From assembly GCF_000479005.1 (NCBI RefSeq), contig NZ_AWXC01000062.1, positions 62,001 through 126,000 on the forward strand: a DNA stretch of 64,000 bases. Reading direction: 5' to 3'. Each line of letters opens with the position of its first letter. Position 1 is the first letter of the stretch. Positions 43,871-52,600 of the stretch are shown here, in pieces. The notes under the pieces were generated by a model. That model saw only the letters and a list, made by a program, of their open reading frames with translations, was not told where the DNA came from and ran no database searches. This DNA is from Prevotella sp. BV3P1. GTDB taxonomy: Bacteria; Bacteroidota; Bacteroidia; Bacteroidales; Bacteroidaceae. The translations under genes were made by a program, and so were the position numbers.

Positions 43871-44827
43871 CTATAAGTTCACGCTACTGATGTCAACAAG
43901 GTTGGTGACAATAGCATAAATAGTAAGACCCGCCGGCGAATGAATTTGCAGTTTTCTGGCTATGTTGCGGCGATGCGTAATGACCGTGTTGATAGAAATG
44001 CACAGATGTTCGGCAATCTCTTTGTTCGTCATGCCCTGTACCAAACTGATTACCACTTCTTTCTCCCGATCGCTTAACGCCTCCTGGTTTTGCGGTGTTT
44101 GATTGATCATGGATGAAATCTTTACCGATACGTCATTTTTCCTTAACTGCCGCTCCAAATGACGGATGGCCGGTGTGAAGATTTCCTCCTCTACCAATGC
44201 GTGCTGCGAGAGCCATTGTTCACAATTATAGAGGTCGTAGAGAGTGGCCGTGAGCTGGTTGTTCCTCAAACCATCAGAGGGTAAATACTTGATAATGATA
44301 TTCTTGAGTTCTTTCAGCTTAAGATCTGTTTGACCATGATGTTTTGAATAAGTTTCGATATCATAGCTCTCGTTGGCCTTGTTGTTCAGCAAATCGTTGA
44401 CGTAGGGGAACACGTTCTTTTCCTCATAGCGCATGTGATTTCGGATGGTGTGCGCATATTCATCGTAAATCTTGATGATGAGCCGTGCCAGATTGTCATT
44501 TTCATCCAGCGCACTCTCCAACTCTTTGCGGATAAAAGGCAGTTGGAAATCAAGATAATAAGAGTGGCTGGCACTTAGGTATTTAATCAAAGTGGGTATA
44601 GACAAACGTTCTACATCCTCGGTGTCACGATACCCATTAATGGTGAGGTTGACAATGGCCAAAAAAGTATAGGTGTCCACATGCTCATCTTCACAAACCT
44701 CACGAACGGTTTTATCACCAAAACCAAGGCTAATGCCAAATGAGCCAAGACTTTGCAAAATGCTATAATTGTCTGCGATGATAGAAATGAGCTTATCATC
44801 AGCCTCATACATCTTATGAACTTTCAT
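43871..44827 (-). CDS. Hemerythrin-type sensor fused to a LuxR helix-turn-helix
   Basis: A 318-residue protein that joins a hemerythrin-like iron domain to a LuxR-type DNA-binding domain. The first 55 residues resemble the ScdA_N (DUF542) domain of RIC/YtfE iron-repair proteins (NYSILQSLGSFGISLGFGD), but without the CC pair. Residues about 80-240 carry the hemerythrin ligand pattern: SASHSYY, RNHMRYEEKNVF, SKHHGQTD and SQHALVEEEIF. The C-terminus is a LuxR HTH (SDREKEVVISLVQGMTNKE, then TVITHRRNIARKL). I place the start at 44827; an ATG 32 codons upstream would run through a likely promoter (TATTTTTG, 44859-44866). A direct oxygen, nitric oxide or iron-redox sensor is expected. Confidence 0.85.
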   Translation of the reverse strand: MKVHKMYEADDKLISIIADNYSILQSLGSFGISLGFGDKTVREVCEDEHVDTYTFLAIVNLTINGYRDTEDVERLSIPTLIKYLSASHSYYLDFQLPFIRKELESALDENDNLARLIIKIYDEYAHTIRNHMRYEEKNVFPYVNDLLNNKANESYDIETYSKHHGQTDLKLKELKNIIIKYLPSDGLRNNQLTATLYDLYNCEQWLSQHALVEEEIFTPAIRHLERQLRKNDVSVKISSMINQTPQNQEALSDREKEVVISLVQGMTNKEIAEHLCISINTVITHRRNIARKLQIHSPAGLTIYAIVTNLVDISSVNL

Positions 44828-45081
44828 TGTATTGCCCTCATGATTATGTATCAGTTTGCAAAAATATAAATTATTTGCGAATGACGCAATCATAATATTT
44901 AGGTATTTGATTGCTAAATGCAAGAAAAAAGCATCTATTTAAAAGTTGTTTCATACCTAAATATAATGAGCCATTCTGTCACCAATCTCCTTCAATAAAA
45001 TATATAAGCAAGAGGATTTGAACACCTACAAACGAATGAAACAGGTATAGGAAGCAACGTTTGTTCAACAAATTCAAAGCA

Positions 45082-45131
45082 AAAGGTGCACGCTAAGTCT
45101 TGATATACTCAAGGTTTAGCATACACCTTTC
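45082..45131 (-). terminator. Terminator after the DUF4301 gene
   Basis: Arms AAAGGTGCACGCTAA and TTAGCATACACCTTT pair over 15 positions with two mismatches, and an inner CTTGA/TCAAG stem closes the loop. It lies about 46 bases beyond the stop on the - strand. Confidence 0.65.
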
Positions 45132-45176
45132 CATGGGTACTCTCAATATTTTATAATGGGACAGCAACGTGTAAGA

Positions 45177-46694
45177 TTAAGGTTGATGTTGCTCTCTCAA
45201 CAAATCATTCACGGTTTTAACGGGGTTGAATGTGGACAACGGAACCTCTACGAACACTGTATTCCAATTACTCATTGCTCCATTCCACAAACCTGGTAAC
45301 TCTAATGCTTTTAATTCTTTACCATCTTTACTTTTAGTAGAGATAAAACCTGTTTCCTTGTCTACGAAATCGGGCAAGTTGAATGGGTGTCCCTGATAAT
45401 CTTTCAAAGCGCAAACCAAATCCACCGGATTGAAATGCGTTCCCTCGTTGAACATCTTGACATATTGCTCATTGCTCTTGTCTATCTGACTGGCCTCAAG
45501 GATTTGCGGACTGGTAGCACCGTCTTTACCATAAACGATGAAAGGACCTCCGCCCGGTTCACCCACATTTCTAACCATGCCGCACACGCGCAGCGGGCGG
45601 TTTAGTTTTCCATGAAGATAAGGGATGAGAACGGCATCCTCCATATGTTTCAACTGCTCATTGCGGCACATCAGGTCGCGCTGTACGAAACGTATGATTT
45701 CTTCCAACTCATCATGTGTGAATTTACCGCTGTCCAACAGGCGCAAGTATTTGAAACATTTCTTCTGAAGCTCTATCAACATCCCGCCTATCACTTGCTT
45801 GTAGGTAACGGTGTCGGTTTTCAGCCGGTCCGGAACCACGTTGTCGATGTTTTTAATGAAAACAACATCAGCATCAATGTCATTGAGGTTTTCAATCAAG
45901 GCACCATGACCTGCCGGCCTGAAGAGCAAGGTGCCGTCATCATTTCTGAACGGTGTGTCATCCATGTTCGCAGCGATGGTGTCGGTACTGGGCTTTTGTT
46001 CGGAGAACGACACATGGAATTGTACCTTGTATCGCTTTGTGAATCTATCAACAACCTTTTCAACCCGCTGCTTGAACAGCTCCAAATGCTGGTGTGACAC
46101 CGTAAAATGAATGTAAGAATCGCCATGACAACTGGCATACAAAGCAGCTTCTACCAAATGTTCTTCCATGGGTGTACGAGGCGCATCATCATATTCATGG
46201 AACAACAATAGTCCCTTGGGCAGGTTACCATAGTTGAGTCCTTTCGGCTCCAAAAGGTTCTCCACCACCGTTTTATATTGACCTTGGGCGATAAGCTTAG
46301 CTGCTTTTACACCTTCGTTTTGCTCGCATACCTCTGTGAGTTCTTCGTAAAAAGCAAATTTTTTGAGGTTAGTGAAGAACTCTTTTTCGAAATCTGTCGT
46401 TGGAACCGTATAGTCGGCATGCAAAAACGCATAGAGATTTTTGAACATACGGCTTGCAGCACCCGAAGCAGGTACAAACTTTACGATGCGATGGTCACCC
46501 TGTTTGTACTGGTTCCACACCTCTACATAATGCTTTTTCATTACTTCGTCCAGTAAAACAATACCGTACTCGACACTGGCTGCCGCCTTGATTGGAAGAA
46601 ATGGGAAACCGTTTTTAATGTCTTCCAGCTGCTGATTGATTTGCTCTTCGGTAATACCTTTTAGAGAAATTTGTTGAAGATCTTGTTGTGTCAT
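45177..46694 (-). CDS. DUF4301 family protein
   Basis: A 505-residue soluble protein of the DUF4301 family, found mainly in Bacteroidetes. The motif KFVPASGAASRMFKNL resembles the nucleotide-binding loop of nucleotidyltransferases, and RPAGHGALIENLNDID with a following FIKNIDNV suggests a sugar-nucleotide-type fold; no function is established. A - strand TATCTTTG at 46751-46758 fits the -7 promoter consensus, about 56 bases before the ATG. It is divergent from the Rel gene, with which it shares the intergenic region. Confidence 0.82.
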   Translation of the reverse strand: MTQQDLQQISLKGITEEQINQQLEDIKNGFPFLPIKAAASVEYGIVLLDEVMKKHYVEVWNQYKQGDHRIVKFVPASGAASRMFKNLYAFLHADYTVPTTDFEKEFFTNLKKFAFYEELTEVCEQNEGVKAAKLIAQGQYKTVVENLLEPKGLNYGNLPKGLLLFHEYDDAPRTPMEEHLVEAALYASCHGDSYIHFTVSHQHLELFKQRVEKVVDRFTKRYKVQFHVSFSEQKPSTDTIAANMDDTPFRNDDGTLLFRPAGHGALIENLNDIDADVVFIKNIDNVVPDRLKTDTVTYKQVIGGMLIELQKKCFKYLRLLDSGKFTHDELEEIIRFVQRDLMCRNEQLKHMEDAVLIPYLHGKLNRPLRVCGMVRNVGEPGGGPFIVYGKDGATSPQILEASQIDKSNEQYVKMFNEGTHFNPVDLVCALKDYQGHPFNLPDFVDKETGFISTKSKDGKELKALELPGLWNGAMSNWNTVFVEVPLSTFNPVKTVNDLLREQHQP

Positions 46695-46800
46695 ATTGAG
46701 TTTTTTATAAATTAGCGAAAGGATATAAGTATAAGTTTGCGTATTTGATACAAAGATAGTTACTTTTCATGAAATACACATTAGTTTACAATAAAAACAT

Positions 46801-46808
46801 TATCTTTG
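46801..46808 (+). promoter_or_regulatory. -7 promoter element (TATCTTTG) for the Rel gene
   Basis: A full match to TAnnTTTG, 23 bases before the ATG. The -33 element is not clear. Confidence 0.5.
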
Positions 46809-46831
46809 CATGTATACTTTAAGGCAAATAG

Positions 46832-49039
46832 ATGGATACAAAGTTTGAATTCTTAGCGTCGGAAAAATCTGAATATATAGCCATATTCAAGCGCATCAAA
46901 GAAGCACTTGGTGATTCTTTCCAGGACAACGATGAAGAAAACATCAAATCGCATCTGAAGACATCTCTGGAGAATGGTCAGGTTTCAAGGGATGCCTTCG
47001 GGTTGAATCCGATGTTAAACTCGATGCAGACAGCAGAAATTGCCGTCAACGAGATCGGCCTGAAAAGGGATGGCGTGATTGCCATCTTGCTGTATCAAAG
47101 TGTGGTCAACGGCCACTTGGATATCCGTGACGTTAGCGCCAAATACGGTGAGGTGGTGGCGCATATCATTCGCGGCCTTGTAAGAATTAATGCGCTGTAC
47201 AGCAAGAATCCTGTGGTGGAAAGTGAGAATTTCAGGAATCTGCTTCTCACCTTCGCCGAGGACATGCGTGTCATCCTGATCATGATTGCTGACCGCGTGA
47301 ACTTGATGCGCCATATCAGAGATGCGGAGAACGTGGAGGCAAAGCGACAGGTAAGCGAGGAGGCAAGCTATTTGTATGCGCCCTTGGCCCATAAATTGGG
47401 GCTTTATCAACTGAAAAGCGAACTGGAAGACCTAAGTTTGAAGTATCTTGAGCATGACGCTTACTACATGATCAAGGATAAACTCAATGCGACGAAAAAG
47501 GCTCGTGACGGTTATATCGCGAGCTTCATCAACCCCATTCGGAAAAAGCTGGAAGATGCGGGCTTGAAATTTCAGATGAAGGGACGCACCAAGAGCATTC
47601 ATTCTATCTGGCAGAAGATGAAGAAGCAGAAATGCAACTTCGAGGGTATCTATGATCTTTTTGCCATACGTATCATCTTGGACGCGCCTTTGGAGAAAGA
47701 AAAGATGCTATGCTGGCAGGTCTACTCCATCATCACGGACATGTACCAACCCAACCCAAAACGATTGCGCGACTGGCTTTCGGTTCCAAAATCCAATGGA
47801 TATGAGAGTCTGCACATCACCGTTTTGGGACCAGAGAGCAAATGGGTTGAGGTACAGATACGTACCGAGCGAATGGACGAGATTGCTGAGCGGGGGTTGG
47901 CTGCGCATTGGCGATATAAAGGCATCAAGAGTCAGGGCAACATCGACGAATGGCTGGCCAGCATAAGAACAGCTTTAGAAGCGGGCGATGACTTGCAAGT
48001 AATGGATCAGTTCAAACTGGATCTATACGAAGACGAGGTATATGTGTTCACGCCAAAAGGTGAAATCAAGAAATTCCCTAACGGGGCTACGGTCTTAGAC
48101 TTTGCCTATTACATCCACTCTGACGTAGGTAGCAAATGTGTTGGCGCACGTATCAACAACAAGAATGTTCCTATTAGGGAACAATTGAAGTCGGGTGACA
48201 CGGTTGAGATATTGACGCAAAGCAACCAAAAGCCAAACCAGAGTTGGTTGAAAATCGTCAAGACCAGCAAGGCGAAAGCCAAAATACGCCTGGCATTGAA
48301 AGAAACCCAGGTGAAAGATGGGCTTTATGCCAAGGAATTACTGGAGCGGAGGTTCAAGAATAAGAAGGTGGAACTGGAAGAAACCATCATGAATCACCTG
48401 GTGAAGAAGATGGGATACAAGGAGATATCTGACTTTTACAAGCAAATAGCTGATGAGAAACTTGATCCTAACGACATCATTGACAGGTATGTAGAACTGC
48501 GCGACAAAGAATTGAACGTTAACACTCTGAAGGCAGTTCAACGTGCCGATGAGTTCAGTTTGGAGCACCCTGACGGACAAATGACCAGCCAATCTGACGT
48601 GTTGGTCATCGACAAGAACCTGAAGGGCATCGATTACACGTTGGCCCAGTGCTGTCATCCTATCTATGGTGACGACGTCTTTGGGTTTGTAACGGTCAGT
48701 GGCGGCATCAAAATACATAGGAAAGACTGTCCCAACGCACCGGAAATGAGGAAGAGATTCGGGTATCGAATGGTTAAAGCCAGATGGAGCGGACAAAATG
48801 GAGCCTTATACACCATTGTACTGCGCATCATAGGGAATGACGATATCGGAATAGTGAACAACATTACCAGCATTCTCTCCAAAGAAGAGAGAATTGTGAT
48901 GCGTTCCATCAATATCGATTCAAACGACGGATTGTTCAGTGGTAATCTTTCTGTTCAATTGGATGATGTGACGAAGCTGGATGCTTTGATTAAGAAATTA
49001 CAAACGGTGAAAGGAGTAAAACAAGTCACCAGACTGTAA
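46832..49039 (+). CDS. RelA/SpoT-family (p)ppGpp synthetase with degenerate hydrolase domain
   Basis: A 735-residue stringent-response enzyme. The N-terminal HD region (about 30-190) has lost the metal ligands: the first His of HP is Asn59 (LNP), HD is YQ (88-89), and ED is VN (92-93), while the last Asp (ADRVNLMR) remains. The synthetase domain (about 215-370) is intact: KGRTKSIHSIWQKM, RLRDWLSVPKSNGYESLHIT, and VEVQIRTERMDEIAERG. A TGS domain (about 405-465, DEVYVFTPKGEIKKF), a helical/zinc-finger-like part with CCHP and a C-terminal ACT domain follow. It should therefore make (p)ppGpp but hardly degrade it; a second, hydrolase-competent enzyme would be expected elsewhere. Confidence 0.92.
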   Translation: MDTKFEFLASEKSEYIAIFKRIKEALGDSFQDNDEENIKSHLKTSLENGQVSRDAFGLNPMLNSMQTAEIAVNEIGLKRDGVIAILLYQSVVNGHLDIRDVSAKYGEVVAHIIRGLVRINALYSKNPVVESENFRNLLLTFAEDMRVILIMIADRVNLMRHIRDAENVEAKRQVSEEASYLYAPLAHKLGLYQLKSELEDLSLKYLEHDAYYMIKDKLNATKKARDGYIASFINPIRKKLEDAGLKFQMKGRTKSIHSIWQKMKKQKCNFEGIYDLFAIRIILDAPLEKEKMLCWQVYSIITDMYQPNPKRLRDWLSVPKSNGYESLHITVLGPESKWVEVQIRTERMDEIAERGLAAHWRYKGIKSQGNIDEWLASIRTALEAGDDLQVMDQFKLDLYEDEVYVFTPKGEIKKFPNGATVLDFAYYIHSDVGSKCVGARINNKNVPIREQLKSGDTVEILTQSNQKPNQSWLKIVKTSKAKAKIRLALKETQVKDGLYAKELLERRFKNKKVELEETIMNHLVKKMGYKEISDFYKQIADEKLDPNDIIDRYVELRDKELNVNTLKAVQRADEFSLEHPDGQMTSQSDVLVIDKNLKGIDYTLAQCCHPIYGDDVFGFVTVSGGIKIHRKDCPNAPEMRKRFGYRMVKARWSGQNGALYTIVLRIIGNDDIGIVNNITSILSKEERIVMRSINIDSNDGLFSGNLSVQLDDVTKLDALIKKLQTVKGVKQVTRL

Positions 49040-49131
49040 ATAAAGAAGTTATTTGCCCTCTCTTTTCATACGGACACCAGCAAAGTATCATGATAAAAAT
49101 CAGTATATTCGCATTGTCTTAGGCAGCAATT

Positions 49132-50430
49132 ATGAAGCAAGTATTTAAGTTGGCGTTGCCATCCATCATCTCAAACATCACCGTTCCACTATTAGGCATC
49201 ATCGACCTGACCATTGTGGGACACATGGGTGATGTGATTTATATTGGAGCCATCGCCATTGGCACCATGATTTTCAATGTGCTGTATTGGCTCTTTGGTT
49301 TCTTGCGGATGGGTACCAGCGGCATGACATCTCAGGCATTAGGACGACGTGATTTGACCGAAGCCATGAGATTGTTGGTTCGTTCGTTAACCATCAGTAC
49401 GGCCATTGCTGTGATTTTTATCCTCTTCCAGCTTCCAATTCGTTGGGTGGCGCTGACCATCATGCAGCCCACAGAACAAATTGCGGAACAGGCAGCGATT
49501 TATTTTTCCATTTGCATTTGGGGCGCACCAGCCATGTTGGGGCTATACGGACTGACGGGATGGTTTATCGGCATGCAAAATACGCGAATTCCCATGTTGG
49601 TATCCATCTTTCAAAACATCGTGAATATCGTTGCAAGCGTGACCTTTGTATTTGGATTTAGCATGAAAATCCAAGGTGTAGCGTTGGGAACGTTGACGGC
49701 ACAGTGGACAGGTTTCCTACTTGCCTTGTACTGTTGGAAGCGATATTATGGCAGGTTAGCGGAATATAATTGGAAAGATGACTTGTTTAAGCGAAGTACG
49801 ATGGTTCGATTCTTTGCCGTCAACCGCGACATTTTCATACGAACGCTATTCCTGGTTGGTGTCAATTTCTTTTTCATTTCAGCCGGATCGAGGCAAGGAG
49901 CCATCATTCTATCTGTCAATACGCTCTTGATGACTTTGTTCACCCTCTTCTCTTACGTTATGGATGGATTTGCCTACGCCGGAGAAGCCCTTAGTGGAAA
50001 GTATTATAGTGCAGCGAATAAGCTGGCCTTTGACAGGGTCTATCGTAGCTTGTTCGCATGGGGAGCCATCATGGCTGTGGTGTTCACGCTGGTCTATGCG
50101 GTTGGAGGCAATGGCTTTCTGATGCTGTTGACCAACGAAGCTGTTGTCGTGCAAGCAGCCGAAGCATATTTCTGGTGGGCCGTGATGATTCCCCTTGTCA
50201 GCGTATCGGCCTTTGTCTATGACGGAATTTTTATTGGACTTACGGCCACGAGGGGCATGCTGGTGTCTTCAGTGATATCAGCTCTTGTCTTCTTTGCGTT
50301 GTACCTTGCCCTGCAAAGCTACTTGGGAAATCACGCTCTATGGCTGGCTTTCATTGTCTATTTAGGCTTGAGAGGTGGCATTCAATGGTTGTTGTATCGA
50401 AGAATGCATCTGAATTGGGTGCAAAAATAA
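49132..50430 (+). CDS. MATE-family efflux transporter
   Basis: A 432-residue protein with about twelve membrane helices, in two halves of six. It shows the MATE/DinF features: an N-terminal LALPSIISNITVPLLGIID, IGAIAIGTMIFN, and a GLTGWFIGMQNTRIPM loop. The proteins export drugs or metabolites by sodium or proton exchange; the substrate is unknown. It stands between the Rel gene and rmuC, 50 bases before the latter, whose own consensus promoter overlaps the end of this gap. Confidence 0.9.
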   Translation: MKQVFKLALPSIISNITVPLLGIIDLTIVGHMGDVIYIGAIAIGTMIFNVLYWLFGFLRMGTSGMTSQALGRRDLTEAMRLLVRSLTISTAIAVIFILFQLPIRWVALTIMQPTEQIAEQAAIYFSICIWGAPAMLGLYGLTGWFIGMQNTRIPMLVSIFQNIVNIVASVTFVFGFSMKIQGVALGTLTAQWTGFLLALYCWKRYYGRLAEYNWKDDLFKRSTMVRFFAVNRDIFIRTLFLVGVNFFFISAGSRQGAIILSVNTLLMTLFTLFSYVMDGFAYAGEALSGKYYSAANKLAFDRVYRSLFAWGAIMAVVFTLVYAVGGNGFLMLLTNEAVVVQAAEAYFWWAVMIPLVSVSAFVYDGIFIGLTATRGMLVSSVISALVFFALYLALQSYLGNHALWLAFIVYLGLRGGIQWLLYRRMHLNWVQK

Positions 50431-50444
50431 AATGGCGTCAACAC

Positions 50445-50475
50445 TTTGAGATGCATGCCAAATCAATTATCTTTG
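50445..50475 (+). promoter_or_regulatory. Consensus promoter abutting the rmuC start
   Basis: TTTG (50445-50448), 19 bases, TATCTTTG (50468-50475). The rmuC ATG begins five bases after the -7 box, so transcription should start at or within a base or two of the ATG (a leaderless message). Confidence 0.75.
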
Positions 50476-50479
50476 CAGT

Positions 50480-51862
50480 ATGGAATTCATATACTTAGCC
50501 ATAGGACTCGTCGTTGGAGCAATCATTGTCTTTTTCTTGTTAAACGGAAAGCTGAAAAAGCTGGAAACCAAAAACGTTTTGTCTAATCAGCAATTGGCGT
50601 ACGAACAAGAACTTGGCACACAGTTGCAAGCAGAACGTGACCGACTTCAGCGTGAGCAAGCAGAACAACAGCAACAGTTGATAACCATCAAACTTGAGCT
50701 GGAGCGAGTAACCACGCAGTTGGAATCCGAACAAGCATCGCATTCGAAAGAGACAGAAATGCGCCGCGAACAATTTGAACAACAACTGAAGACCGTTCAA
50801 GAGCAATTTTCAAATTTGGCAACTCGCATCTTAGAACAGACTTCGGAAAGGCTGAAGACAACCAACAACGAATCGATGGAACATCTAACGAAACCACTTA
50901 AGATGAACATCGAACAATTGCAACAAGCCATTCAGCACACAAATACAGAAACATCCAAGAATACTGCCTCGCTATCACAACAACTCAGAGAGATGAGTTT
51001 GCAGACACAGAAGATTGAAACTACCGCAACCCGACTGACCAATGTAATTAGAGGAGGAAACAAGGCACAAGGCAATTGGGGTGAACGCATGTTGACAGAC
51101 ATTCTAGAAAGTCAAGGTTACAAGGTTGGTATCGATTACGACATCCAGCATACATTAACAGATGAAAAGGGAAATGCGATTAAAAATGATGACACAGGAA
51201 GGCGGATGATCCCTGATGTCATTCTACATTACCCAAACAATGAAGATGTCATCATCGATGCCAAGATGTCTATTGATGCCTATTATCAATATGTAAACAC
51301 CGAAGAAGAAGCTCTCAAGAAAAAGTTTGCAGCCGACTTGGTGAGCAGTATCCGAACACAAGCCACCAATCTCGCCAAGAAAGACTACAGCAAATATGTG
51401 CATTCGCCACGAAAAGCCATTGATTTCGTCATCATGTTCGTTCCAAACGAAGGAGCTTTGCAGCTGGCTTTAGACACGGATCCAAAGATATGGGGCGAGG
51501 CTTTCGACAAACAGGTTTTCATCACCAGTCAACAAAACTTAATGGCCATATTGCGTATGATTCAGATAGCTTGGAGACAATATGCACAAACAGAAAACCA
51601 AAAGAAGGTTTTCGCCTTGGCTGAAGAATTATTGAAACGCGTAGGTGAATTCATCAAACGATTCGACAAGATTGGCAAAGACATTGACATGCTTCATAAA
51701 GACTATGGGGAAGCTTACAACAAAGCTTATACGGGGAGACAGAGTATCGTGCAGAAGGCCAATGAACTGAAAGACTTAGGAGTGAAAGAAAGCGCTAACC
51801 AACCGATTCCTATGACCCAACCTGATGTATTGGACATCACAGAAGAAAACGAAAATGAGTAA
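50480..51862 (+). CDS. rmuC: DNA recombination protein RmuC
   Basis: An RmuC protein with an N-terminal membrane helix (about residues 2-21), a long coiled coil (about 22-115, Gln/Glu-rich) and the RmuC nuclease-like domain (about 185-420). The latter contains GNWGERMLTDILESQGY and MIPDVILHYPNNEDVIIDAKMSIDAY, with the acidic D...DAK residues of a PD-(D/E)XK fold. It limits inversions at short inverted repeats in E. coli. The stop overlaps the start of the phosphatase gene. Confidence 0.93.
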   Translation: MEFIYLAIGLVVGAIIVFFLLNGKLKKLETKNVLSNQQLAYEQELGTQLQAERDRLQREQAEQQQQLITIKLELERVTTQLESEQASHSKETEMRREQFEQQLKTVQEQFSNLATRILEQTSERLKTTNNESMEHLTKPLKMNIEQLQQAIQHTNTETSKNTASLSQQLREMSLQTQKIETTATRLTNVIRGGNKAQGNWGERMLTDILESQGYKVGIDYDIQHTLTDEKGNAIKNDDTGRRMIPDVILHYPNNEDVIIDAKMSIDAYYQYVNTEEEALKKKFAADLVSSIRTQATNLAKKDYSKYVHSPRKAIDFVIMFVPNEGALQLALDTDPKIWGEAFDKQVFITSQQNLMAILRMIQIAWRQYAQTENQKKVFALAEELLKRVGEFIKRFDKIGKDIDMLHKDYGEAYNKAYTGRQSIVQKANELKDLGVKESANQPIPMTQPDVLDITEENENE

Positions 51863-52337
51863 GACGAAAAAGAGATTGTTATTCGTGTGTTTAGGAAACA
51901 TTTGCAGAAGTCCGGCGGCAGAGGGCGTGATGAAATCCATTGTCAAGGCTGCTGGCATGGAAGATGAATACGTCATCGACTCAGCAGGCATTGGGGATTG
52001 GCACATCGGTCAATTACCCGACCATAGAATGAGAAAACATGGTGCACAAAGAGGATATCGGTTTGACAGCCGTGCTCGCCAGTTCAATGTAGATGATTTC
52101 AAAAATTTTGACCATATCTATGTGATGGATCACGAAAATAAACGCATGATTACCGCTATGGCAGCTACCGAAGAAGATGGCCAGAAGGTAGAAATGCTGG
52201 CAAGTTACCTGAAAGACAAGCAGAATGTTGATGTGGTACCAGATCCATATTATGGAGGAGATCAAGATTTTAAATATGCGCTTGACTTGATAGAAATCGC
52301 TTGTAAAGAGTTATTTATTCAATTACAAAGAGAATAA
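51855..52337 (+). CDS. Low-molecular-weight protein-tyrosine phosphatase
   Basis: A 160-residue phosphatase. The P-loop is VCLGNICRSP (Cys12 nucleophile to Arg18), and the general acid Asp lies in PDPYYGG near the C-terminus, as in the LMW-PTP family. The start ATG at 51855 overlaps the rmuC stop (ATGAGTAA); an ATG ten codons upstream would add an unusual N-terminus. In Bacteroidetes such proteins often regulate capsule tyrosine kinases, but no kinase is nearby. It probably shares the rmuC transcript. Confidence 0.92.
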   Translation: MSKTKKRLLFVCLGNICRSPAAEGVMKSIVKAAGMEDEYVIDSAGIGDWHIGQLPDHRMRKHGAQRGYRFDSRARQFNVDDFKNFDHIYVMDHENKRMITAMAATEEDGQKVEMLASYLKDKQNVDVVPDPYYGGDQDFKYALDLIEIACKELFIQLQRE

Positions 52338-52493
52338 GCAGGCCATCTATAAATCCCAGTGACACGGTTTAATTGACTAAAAAACAAACCGTACGAATCG
52401 CATATTTATAATCTTCTGGCATTTCATCAACGGCACCAATATTCTATGTGGTGGTATCAGAACCGAATTTCTATATTTTTTAATCCTAATAAA

Positions 52494-52511
52494 TGCAATG
52501 TATACATTGCA
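52494..52511. promoter_or_regulatory. 18-bp perfect palindrome upstream of ppdK promoter
   Basis: TGCAATGTATACATTGCA is a perfect palindrome, 17 bases before the -33 element of the ppdK promoter. The position, symmetry and lack of a loop favour a binding site for a dimeric regulator (an activator, by position) rather than an RNA hairpin. Confidence 0.5.
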
Positions 52512-52528
52512 CTTTTCTGTATAAATAT

Positions 52529-52559
52529 TTTGCAAGATTATAAAATATTGTTATTTTTG
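52529..52559 (+). promoter_or_regulatory. Consensus promoter for ppdK
   Basis: TTTG (52529-52532), 19 bases, TATTTTTG (52552-52559), a full match to the Bacteroidetes consensus; the leader would be about 37 bases and is AT-rich. Confidence 0.8.
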
Positions 52560-52600
52560 CAAAAGCATAAAATAAATAAATTAAGAGAATACTTTTCGGT

